Assembly: GCA_021199235.1 (NCBI GenBank)
Contig: JAJQIL010000002.1
Span: 23,335 to 87,334 of the forward strand
From: Lachnospiraceae bacterium
Lineage (GTDB): Bacteria > Bacillota > Clostridia > Lachnospirales > Lachnospiraceae
Length of the DNA: 64,000 bases
Direction of reading: 5' to 3'
Under the pieces are notes generated by a model, which was not told the origin of the DNA, did no database searches, and was given only the letters and a program-made list of their open reading frames with translations. Positions 1 to 7,485 of this stretch are shown in pieces (position 1 is the stretch's first letter; the number at the start of each line of letters is the position of its first letter). The translations under genes were made by a program, and so were the position numbers.

Positions 1-1
1 T

Positions 2-3000
2 GTTCCGTCAGACGATGCCATATATGATTATACGCAAACCGATGTTACTTCTGTATCTTACACAAACAGTGCGAAAATGATCGTTAATAATGAGACGCAC
101 AATATTGCGGATCAGACGGTTGATGTTACCAACGAAAAAAAGAATATTGACAAATCCGGTTCGTATGACAGCGATACGAATGTGATGACCTATACGCTGG
201 AGATTAATAAGTTATCGAAGGATTTGCTGGATTCTGGTGATATTCTGACGCTTACGGACACGCTGTCCTATAATAAGAATTACGTTGTCAATGGAACTAC
301 CTATGAGAATTACAAGTCGGTCAATCTGGTCGTTGGCTCTGTGACGGCGTACTATTATGATGATAGTGGCAATAAGATAACGTTGCCGAACGGAAATTAC
401 GATTTTTCCTACACGTATGAGGAAACGGAAGGTTCTGATGGAACGGCTTACAACACCCTGTATATGTCTGTGCCGGATGAATTACATGTCTATATAGAGT
501 ATTCCTATCAACTGACATCGGTTAATAATACTTCTATAAGTGAATGGAAGCTTACAAATGAGGCAACAATAAGCGGTGTAGACAGAGGTTCGGACAAAAA
601 CACGGAAACAGAAAAGTATTCGGCGATTACAGGAACTGTGTATAAGAATATCGCCTTCTATAAGGTAAGCGCGGGCAACTACAATATTCGGCTTGCGGAC
701 GCGGAGTTTACGCTTTATATATGCTCAGACTCTGCCGTGTCCGGAACATACATCTGGGAAGAAGTTGGCAACTATACGAGCGATTCCAATGGAATGATGG
801 AGATGGCTACTCTCTCCAAGGATGTCCTTTATAAATTAGAAGAAACTGCCGCGCCGTCCGGCTATTCTTTACTGACGGAACCTTATTATTTCTATGTAAA
901 ATCCACCGGTACAGGCAGCACAGTCACGATGCCGGATGATGTCGATGCAGATAACGTGCATATCCTGGTGGACGGAGATACGAAATACATAGAGAATACC
1001 ACCGATGGAAGTATTTCTGTGACAAAAGAGTGGGGAAGCGGAGCAGTGCAGGCAGATGTCACGTTTACACTGTATCAGGGATCTTCTCCGGCCTATACCT
1101 ATGCGGATATTGCCACAGGAAATCTTACGTTGGTTGATGGCGTAAGTTCACTGACTATTACAGCGGGAAGCACCGATGCTGTGAAATGGGAAAACCTGCC
1201 ATCCAAGGACAGCAACGGGAATAAGATTTATTACTATGTATTCGAGACAAAAGCAGGAGATTCGACCAATGTAACATTGTTCGACGATGGAAGTGTCTAT
1301 ACGATCGGCGGCTATATGGTAGATTACAGCACAAATGGTATTCAGAGCGGTGCGATTACTGTGACGAACAGTATGGACAGTGTTTCTGCGAAAAAAGTAT
1401 GGGAAAGCGGCACTACCCCGGTCGATGTAGAGTTTACGATTTATCAGGGGACAGAGACCGATCTGACCTGGGCGGATACATTCACCGTTGACGATAGTGG
1501 TAATGCTGTCAATGCGAAGCTGACCAAAGTGACATTTGCAAGCGAAAGCTCTGAGACTCCGGCCAAAATAATCAGCTATGATGCAAGCGGTAAATTGATA
1601 TCCGGCACTGATACTGTCACATGGACGGGACTTCCGGCTTCGGATGGTGCCGGAAATATCCTTTATTACTATGTGTTTGAGACTTCAGCAGGATCGGCTG
1701 CAACAGATCCGGTGATTATATATTCATCTAACGGCGGTTATCAGGTCGACGGCTACTGGGCAGAATACGCCAACAATGATGGTATTGTTGAAGGAACTGT
1801 TACTATCACAAACAGCACAAAATCGATCTCAGCCACAAAAGAGTGGGAAACCGGAACAACGGCTGTGGACGTGAAGTTTACGTTATATCAGGGAACAAGT
1901 GATAATTTGACATATGATGATATAGCGAAAGGTTCTTTGACGGTAGTAAAAACAGATACAACAACGAATGGGGCCAACCCACAGACAATCGGTGTCTCCA
2001 CGGCATCGGGAGATTCGTCAGACCGTACCGTGACCTGGAATAATCTGCCGACCGTGAATGCAGATGGAGATCCACTCTACTATTATGTATTTGAGACTTC
2101 AGCAGGATCGGTTGCAACAGATCCGGTGATCATCTATTCATCTAACGGCGGTTATCAGGTCGACGGCTACTGGGCAGAATACGCCAACAATGATGGCATT
2201 GTCGAAGGAACTGTTACTATCACAAACAGCACAAAATCGATCTCCGCTACAAAAGAGTGGGAAACCGGAACAAAGGCTGTGGATGTGGAGTTTACGTTAT
2301 ATCAGGGAACAAGTGATGATTTGACATATGATGATATAGCGGAAGGTTCTTTGACGGTAGTAAAAACAGATACAACAACGAATGTAGCCAACCTACAGAC
2401 AATTGGTGCCTCCACGGCATCAGGAGATTCGTCAGACCGTACCGTGACCTGGAATAATCTGCCGACCGTGAATGCAGATGGAGATCCACTCTACTATTAT
2501 GTATTTGAGACGGCTATAGACGATACAACGTATGATTCAGCAACAAAAGTTTGCAATGACAGTGGTGATGTAATCGGTTATATGGTTGGAAATTATTTTG
2601 CGGGCTACAGCAGCGCCAGCGGAATAACAGACGGTTCGGTGACAATTACGAATCAGGATACGTCAATCTCCGTGAAAAAGGAATGGGGAAGCGAAGTTAC
2701 GGAAAGCGAAGTGACGATGGAACTGTATAGTTCCACGACGGCGCCAACGGTGCAGGAGGAGTCTTATTATGAAATAAAAACATATTTTAAGGGGACTGGT
2801 GATACAGCTTATGATTATGCAGGGACAACAACTTATAATGATAGTACCTATTATGGGCCGATGTCTACTTCAACAGCATCATCTGGCGTTATTGATCTGA
2901 CAATTAAATCTTATGCTTCTTTGACAACGGATGTACTGTCTGTTGAATGCAGCGATTCCTCTGTGAAAATTGGCAGTCCAGCAATAACCGGAGACTATAG

Positions 3001-4348
3001 CCCATATTATGTCACTTGGAGAATCAGCAATATTACGAGTTCGTGCAGTTTTTATGTAACTATCAATAGTAATAGTAATCCATATCCCGAATTTTCAGTG
3101 AACGACGCCAGTGGTGCTGTAAAGGATGAAAATCTGGATCTGCCAACGGATGCTGTTATTTCAACCAGAACAGATGCGGCTGTTACACTCAAATCTGGAT
3201 CGTATACTTGGAGTAACCTTCCTTTATATAACGGTGACGGCAAACCGCTTTACTATTATGTGAAAGAAGCGGATCAGGATGATTATTATGCTTCCTACAG
3301 CTATACGTATAACAGTGACGGCAGCATACAATCCGTGACGGTGACGAACTATGACGCACCGGAGGAGGAGTCAGAGCCACAATCTGAAAGTGAAACGGAA
3401 CCAGAAACCACGTCGATTACGATTGAGAAAAAGTGGGTTGGAACTGATGGCACGACATCCGTTTCAAAGCAAAGCGGAGAAATTTCTGTAAATCTTTATC
3501 AGGCTACAGAGTCGGCCAGCAGTGGAGGTTCGGCAAGTGGTACGGTGCATGTAAAAATTGCTTATGGTGATTGGGGTTACGATATAAGCAATCCTGTTGT
3601 GGATGCTGACTATAAAAATGGAACGGTTATTTCACTCACAGTTGTTAGTGATGAGTATGGTGGTAACACTGCTCCTGTCTTTTATATCCTTGATTCGAAT
3701 GGCAATATTTTGCAAACATTAGAATCAGATTTGAAAGAAGAGGAATGGACAGCAACCTGGGGCACTCCGTATACTAAAAAGACATGGACATATACGATAA
3801 CAGCAAATGAAGATGTTACTGTTGGTGGTATAGGCTATAGTTCATCTGTTAGTTACAACATTAAAGAACCATCTGACAGCTCCACTGGTTCAGGCAATAC
3901 TGGCAGCACTCAATTGATAGGAGATTTGTACACCACCCTTACTATCAATCCATCTAACGCAGAGTACATTCAGGACGTAAACGGTACAACATTAAAGGTA
4001 AATATTATAATAAACAGCGAGGGAGACACATGGACCGCTGTGATTTCCGGTTTGCCAAAGCAGGTCACTGAAAATGAAACAACATACACATACTTGTATT
4101 ATATATCTGAAAATGCTGTGACTAATTATGAACTGGTGAGTATCACGAATAATGAAGGTATCTGTTCAGACACGATAACGGTTACCAATAAAAAATCGGA
4201 GACCTCCGACGTCGAGCTTCCTGAAACCGGCGGCACGGGTACCACACCGTATACTTATGGAGGTTTGCTGCTGACCTTATCAGCTGCGGGACTTCTTGTG
4301 TATAGAAAGAAAAAACGCGGAAAGGAGGTTCGATCAGGGCCATCCTGA
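2..4348 (+). CDS. Cna-B repeat LPXTG surface adhesin / pilus-tip type protein (5' partial)
   Basis: The reading frame is open to the left edge, so the start codon and signal peptide lie outside the window; at least 1,448 residues are present. The visible N-terminal part resembles an adhesin or isopeptide domain. It is followed by a SpaA-like domain (the stretch with AEFTLYICSDS and LEETAAPSGYSLL) and then a string of Cna-B-like repeats, each opening with a K-x-W motif such as SATKEWETG and containing FTLYQG and YYYVFET. The C-terminus is a classical sorting signal: LPETGGTG, a hydrophobic segment and RKKKRGK. A surface-exposed, sortase-linked protein is therefore well supported. Its position upstream of a major pilin and a class C sortase suggests the tip or ancillary pilin, which is inference. 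Two repeats are almost identical at DNA level, showing recent expansion. Confidence 0.9.
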   Translation, partial: VPSDDAIYDYTQTDVTSVSYTNSAKMIVNNETHNIADQTVDVTNEKKNIDKSGSYDSDTNVMTYTLEINKLSKDLLDSGDILTLTDTLSYNKNYVVNGTTYENYKSVNLVVGSVTAYYYDDSGNKITLPNGNYDFSYTYEETEGSDGTAYNTLYMSVPDELHVYIEYSYQLTSVNNTSISEWKLTNEATISGVDRGSDKNTETEKYSAITGTVYKNIAFYKVSAGNYNIRLADAEFTLYICSDSAVSGTYIWEEVGNYTSDSNGMMEMATLSKDVLYKLEETAAPSGYSLLTEPYYFYVKSTGTGSTVTMPDDVDADNVHILVDGDTKYIENTTDGSISVTKEWGSGAVQADVTFTLYQGSSPAYTYADIATGNLTLVDGVSSLTITAGSTDAVKWENLPSKDSNGNKIYYYVFETKAGDSTNVTLFDDGSVYTIGGYMVDYSTNGIQSGAITVTNSMDSVSAKKVWESGTTPVDVEFTIYQGTETDLTWADTFTVDDSGNAVNAKLTKVTFASESSETPAKIISYDASGKLISGTDTVTWTGLPASDGAGNILYYYVFETSAGSAATDPVIIYSSNGGYQVDGYWAEYANNDGIVEGTVTITNSTKSISATKEWETGTTAVDVKFTLYQGTSDNLTYDDIAKGSLTVVKTDTTTNGANPQTIGVSTASGDSSDRTVTWNNLPTVNADGDPLYYYVFETSAGSVATDPVIIYSSNGGYQVDGYWAEYANNDGIVEGTVTITNSTKSISATKEWETGTKAVDVEFTLYQGTSDDLTYDDIAEGSLTVVKTDTTTNVANLQTIGASTASGDSSDRTVTWNNLPTVNADGDPLYYYVFETAIDDTTYDSATKVCNDSGDVIGYMVGNYFAGYSSASGITDGSVTITNQDTSISVKKEWGSEVTESEVTMELYSSTTAPTVQEESYYEIKTYFKGTGDTAYDYAGTTTYNDSTYYGPMSTSTASSGVIDLTIKSYASLTTDVLSVECSDSSVKIGSPAITGDYSPYYVTWRISNITSSCSFYVTINSNSNPYPEFSVNDASGAVKDENLDLPTDAVISTRTDAAVTLKSGSYTWSNLPLYNGDGKPLYYYVKEADQDDYYASYSYTYNSDGSIQSVTVTNYDAPEEESEPQSESETEPETTSITIEKKWVGTDGTTSVSKQSGEISVNLYQATESASSGGSASGTVHVKIAYGDWGYDISNPVVDADYKNGTVISLTVVSDEYGGNTAPVFYILDSNGNILQTLESDLKEEEWTATWGTPYTKKTWTYTITANEDVTVGGIGYSSSVSYNIKEPSDSSTGSGNTGSTQLIGDLYTTLTINPSNAEYIQDVNGTTLKVNIIINSEGDTWTAVISGLPKQVTENETTYTYLYYISENAVTNYELVSITNNEGICSDTITVTNKKSETSDVELPETGGTGTTPYTYGGLLLTLSAAGLLVYRKKKRGKEVRSGPS
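1681..2508 (+). repeat. Tandem 414-bp near-identical duplication inside the adhesin gene
   Basis: The block beginning GACTTCAGCAGGATCGG at 1681 recurs at 2095, a spacing of 414 bp or 138 codons. Only scattered substitutions separate the copies. The frame is kept, so each copy encodes one Cna-B-type module. Neighbouring modules (about 1381-1680 and after 2509) are clearly related but much more diverged, so this pair is the youngest duplication in the repeat string. Confidence 0.85.
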
Positions 4349-4357
4349 GCGTGTAAC

Positions 4358-4449
4358 AAAGCGTAGCTGTGAATGCAGAGCAGGAACAGATACAACGTAA
4401 CGCAGCTGTGAATGCAGAGCATAAACAGATACGACGTAACGCAGCTGAT
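4358..4449 (+). repeat. Imperfect 39-bp direct repeats in the adhesin-pilin intergenic region
   Basis: The motif AGCTGTGAATGCAGAGC followed by AACAGATAC occurs twice (from about 4364 and 4403), and a third partial unit starts at 4436 with GTAACGCAGCTG. The period is 39 bp. The repeats lie in the 244-bp gap between the adhesin and the major pilin. No clear consensus promoter was seen there; a short CGGAC/GTCCG hairpin with an A-rich loop follows at about 4541-4557. Confidence 0.6.
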
Positions 4450-4592
4450 AAAAGCAAACGTGGCCGGATGAAAGAAATACTGCGGCAATCGAAACATCGG
4501 TAACTGCTAGTATTGGTCACGAAGTAACTGTTCACCAACGCGGACAAAAAAAGTCCGAAACAATTAAAAATCACAGAAAAGGGGAAAGTGAT

Positions 4593-6233
4593 ATGAAGAA
4601 GATGAAAAAATTAGTCAGCCTGTTGCTGACGCTCGTCATGGTAGCGGCTATGGCGGTGAGCGTGTCTGCGGATGACACCACTACTTACACAATTACCATT
4701 GAGGGTTCTATGAGCGCGTCCGGGACTACGGAATCCCACACCTACAGCGCTTATCAGGTATTTGCCGGTGATTTGGCGACAGATGGTACTACCTTGTCAA
4801 ATGTGACATGGGGAACGGGCGTGAATAGCACCAGTTTATTGACTGCGGTAAAGGCGATCACGGACGGAGATGACACACCGTTTGCCAATTGTTCAACGGC
4901 AGCTGAGGTTGCGGAAGTCCTGGGGGGTTATAGTGATAACAGCGACGTTGCAAAGGCGTTTGCCACAGCAGTCAGCAATAATCTCGCGGATACGGCAAGC
5001 GGCTCCGCAAGCACTACGAACGATTCTGGAAATTATGTCATTTCCAATTTGACAGCGGGTTATTACTTTGTAAAGGATTCAGCCAGTTTGGATGGGCTGG
5101 ATGCAGCGGCAACCAGATATATTCTGGAAGTGGTAAGTAATGTTACGGTGACCCCGAAGTCGGATACCCCGACCGTTACGAAGAAGGTAAAAGAAACGAA
5201 TGATACGACTAATACGACTTCTACGTGGCAGGACGCGGCGGATTATGATATTAACGATACGATTCCTTATCAGCTGACTGGTACACTGCCGGATGTCCTG
5301 AGCGATTACAGCACCTACGCATATACTTTCACGGATACTATGTCTGTTGGTCTGACCTATAGCAGTGATAGTGTAAAGGTGTATGTGGTGACGGGCGATG
5401 ATAAGACGGAAGTTGCTTCTTCCGGTTATACAGCATCTACAACTACTATTGATTCTACTGCAACGTCTTATGCGGGCGGCACCACACTTACCGTTGCAAT
5501 CTCGGATGTAAAGTCTCTGAAAGATACCAGTGGAGCTGCCATTACGGTTACTTCTGACAGCACGATCGTTGTGGAATATAGCGCTACTTTGAACAGCAAT
5601 GCGGTTATCGGCTCTGCAGGCAACCCGAACGAGGTTTATCTGACATACTCGAATAACCCGAACGGCAGCGGCACAGGTAAGACTCCTACCGATAAGGTTA
5701 TCGTATTCACGTATGAGATTGACGCGAATAAGGTAAGAGAAGCAACTGCGGAAGATGAAACTTCAAATTCTACAGTACCGCTTTCGGGCGCAGGTTTCAC
5801 ACTCTATAAGTTGGTTGACGGCACCTATACTATTGTCGGCAGTGAGGTTACTGGTGGGACGACGTTCACATTCCAGGGCGTTGACGCCGGAACCTACAAA
5901 CTGGTCGAGACTACGGTTCCGGATGGCTACAATAAGGCGGATGACGTGATTTTTAACATAGTAGCTACGTATACTGATAGTTCAGATGATCCGTCGCTGT
6001 CCGCTCTTTCGGTTACGAATTCAGAGAACACCACAATTTCAGGAGAGAACGGCAGCTTTACTGCTACATCAGAATCGGGTATTGTATCTACGGATATCCT
6101 GAACCAGAAAGGCTCGGTTCTTCCTACCACTGGTGGCATGGGCACGACGATCCTCTACGTGATCGGCACGATCCTTGTCCTTGGCGCAGCGATCCTTCTT
6201 GTAACGAAGAAGCGCATGAGCTCGGAGAGATAA
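4593..6233 (+). CDS. Major pilin backbone subunit, isopeptide-forming, LPXTG-anchored
   Basis: This 546-residue protein starts at the ATG behind AAAGGGGAAAGTGAT. It has a signal peptide (Lys-rich start, hydrophobic core, cut near VSADD) and an N-terminal pilin domain. Next is a segment with VTVTPKSD, where the lysine of the V-x-P-K pilin motif used for polymerisation is expected. A large Thr/Ser-rich isopeptide-type domain follows, then a Cna-B/SpaA domain with FTLYKLVDG and KLVETTVPDGYN. The C-terminus has LPTTGGMG, a membrane segment and KKRMSSER. The order adhesin, backbone, class C sortase matches Gram-positive pilus operons, in which the sortase joins the backbone lysine to the LPXTG threonine. 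Assignment as the shaft subunit is strong; the exact polymerising lysine is inferred. Confidence 0.88.
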   Translation: MKKMKKLVSLLLTLVMVAAMAVSVSADDTTTYTITIEGSMSASGTTESHTYSAYQVFAGDLATDGTTLSNVTWGTGVNSTSLLTAVKAITDGDDTPFANCSTAAEVAEVLGGYSDNSDVAKAFATAVSNNLADTASGSASTTNDSGNYVISNLTAGYYFVKDSASLDGLDAAATRYILEVVSNVTVTPKSDTPTVTKKVKETNDTTNTTSTWQDAADYDINDTIPYQLTGTLPDVLSDYSTYAYTFTDTMSVGLTYSSDSVKVYVVTGDDKTEVASSGYTASTTTIDSTATSYAGGTTLTVAISDVKSLKDTSGAAITVTSDSTIVVEYSATLNSNAVIGSAGNPNEVYLTYSNNPNGSGTGKTPTDKVIVFTYEIDANKVREATAEDETSNSTVPLSGAGFTLYKLVDGTYTIVGSEVTGGTTFTFQGVDAGTYKLVETTVPDGYNKADDVIFNIVATYTDSSDDPSLSALSVTNSENTTISGENGSFTATSESGIVSTDILNQKGSVLPTTGGMGTTILYVIGTILVLGAAILLVTKKRMSSER

Positions 6234-6334
6234 GCAAGCGGTCGGCGGGACTGCTTAAGATCTGATTTGAAGCAGGTTTAAAGCAGCTATAGGAATAGCG
6301 TTATGAATAAGAAAGATTTGCAATAAAGGAGCGG

Positions 6335-6365
6335 TTCCCCGGCCTGCGATTGCCGGGCCGGGGAA
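6335..6365. other. GC-rich hairpin after the pilin gene
   Basis: TTCCCCGGCC (6335-6344) pairs with GGCCGGGGAA (6356-6365) across an 11-base loop, giving a perfect 10-bp stem. No U-run follows, so it is more likely an mRNA 3'-end or processing hairpin than a complete intrinsic terminator. It lies about 100 bases after the pilin stop. Confidence 0.55.
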
Positions 6366-6401
6366 GCTGTCCTGGTTACTCGATTGGAAGTAACAAGACA
6401 C

Positions 6402-6442
6402 AAAAATAACCGCCCCAGTGACCAACTCGTGCGGTTATTTTT
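6402..6442. terminator. Bidirectional intrinsic terminator
   Basis: AAAAATAACCGC (6402-6413) and GCGGTTATTTTT (6431-6442) form a perfect 12-bp stem with A-runs on one side and U-runs on the other. It can stop transcription from the pilin gene on the plus strand and from the small-RNA promoter at 6509-6537 on the minus strand. Confidence 0.8.
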
Positions 6443-6502
6443 ATATAACTAAAACTTTAGGGAACTAGCCGTCATGCTGTACGGGTAGCACTGTTTTTCT
6501 AC
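6402..6502 (-). ncRNA. Candidate ~100-nt small RNA, layout like type I antitoxin RNAs
   Basis: On the minus strand a good sigma-A promoter, TTGTAA - 17 bp - TATAGT (-35 at 6537-6532, -10 at 6514-6509), would start a transcript near 6502. It would run through a small hairpin around CTAGCCGT/ACGGGTAG (6464-6487) and stop at the strong stem-loop at 6402-6442, giving about 100 nt with no plausible ORF. The AATAACCGC...GCGGTTATT terminator shared by convergent transcripts resembles type I toxin-antitoxin loci with holin-like peptides. However, no convincing toxin ORF is left on the plus strand; only a 22-codon frame starting with TTG at 6384 and ending in KNNRP-like residues remains. It could be an antitoxin relic or an independent regulator of the pilus operon. 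Confidence 0.45.
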
Positions 6503-6599
6503 GACATGACTATATCATAGTTTCTCTGATATTACAAGCTGTTTTTTTGCAAAGTTATATTTCGACATTTTATTTTTACTACAGCACCAAGGAGAGCTT

Positions 6600-7433
6600 A
6601 TGAGGTTTATCAGAAAACATTTTACGACGATTTTACTGCTTCTGATTCTCCTCGCAGGTGTGTCCTTGCTGCTGTATCCGACAGTCAGTGATTACTGGAA
6701 TTCGTTTCATCAGTCGCGGGCGATCGCGACCTACGTGGATGCGGTTGCTGAGCTGGATGAGGATGACTACGAAGAGATGTGGGAGGCAGCAGTCGCGTAC
6801 AATGAGGCGCTGCTGGAGAACCCGGATCGCTGGAATATGTCGGAAGAGGAAGAGGAGGATTACAATTCCATCCTCGATGTGACCGGCACTGGGATCATGG
6901 GATATATTGAGATCCCGAAGATCAATGTGTATCTGCCGATTTATCATGGCACGGATGAAGGTGTCCTGGAGGTGGCGATCGGTCATTTTGCGGGCTCTTC
7001 GTTCCCGACCGGCGGCGAGGGGACGCACTGTGTGGTCTCCGGACACCGGGGGCTGCCGTCGGCGAAGCTGTTTACGGATCTGGATCAGCTCGTGGAAGGC
7101 GACATTTTTGTCATGTATGTGCTGGATCAGACGCTGACCTACGAGGTCGATCAGATTCTGATCGTGGAGCCGGATGACCTGACTTCGCTGGAGATTGAGG
7201 AAGGCGAGGATCTGTGTACGCTGGTGACATGTACGCCGTACGGCGTGAATTCGCATCGAATGCTTGTGCGCGGGCACCGCGTGGAGAATATTGAGGATTA
7301 TACGGTCAGTGTGACAGCGGACGCGTCTCTGGTGAATGAGAAGATTGTTGCGGTGTGTGTGGCGGTGCCGATTCTGCTGATCCTGCTGATCGGGGTGATG
7401 GCAGGTCATAGAGGCAAGAGGAAGAAGAACTGA
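6600..7433 (+). CDS. srtC: Class C (pilus-assembly) sortase
   Basis: This 277-residue membrane transpeptidase has an N-terminal hydrophobic anchor (about residues 9-30) and an acidic lid-like segment. The sortase fold carries the catalytic His in SGHRG (about residue 147), the Cys in LVTCTPYG (about 208) and the Arg in HRMLVRGHR (about 218). A second hydrophobic segment near the C-terminus (about 247-268) followed by RGKRKKN is typical of class C enzymes. The start ATG follows AAGGAG. It should polymerise the backbone pilin and attach ancillary subunits. It is the only sortase in the window, so the housekeeping sortase that anchors the pilus to peptidoglycan must be elsewhere. Confidence 0.93.
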   Translation: MRFIRKHFTTILLLLILLAGVSLLLYPTVSDYWNSFHQSRAIATYVDAVAELDEDDYEEMWEAAVAYNEALLENPDRWNMSEEEEEDYNSILDVTGTGIMGYIEIPKINVYLPIYHGTDEGVLEVAIGHFAGSSFPTGGEGTHCVVSGHRGLPSAKLFTDLDQLVEGDIFVMYVLDQTLTYEVDQILIVEPDDLTSLEIEEGEDLCTLVTCTPYGVNSHRMLVRGHRVENIEDYTVSVTADASLVNEKIVAVCVAVPILLILLIGVMAGHRGKRKKN

Positions 7434-7485
7434 TTCTTTTACTGCAGGATTGCCAGATAGATGGGAAAAGGACTGGTCGAGGGAT

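Noticed and set aside
4500..4535. Ninth copy of the hairpin repeat ahead of the major pilin
   Set aside because: GTAACTGCTAG and GTAACTGTTCACC are both direct halves, and no complementary right half is present; kept only as a possible degenerate half-site.
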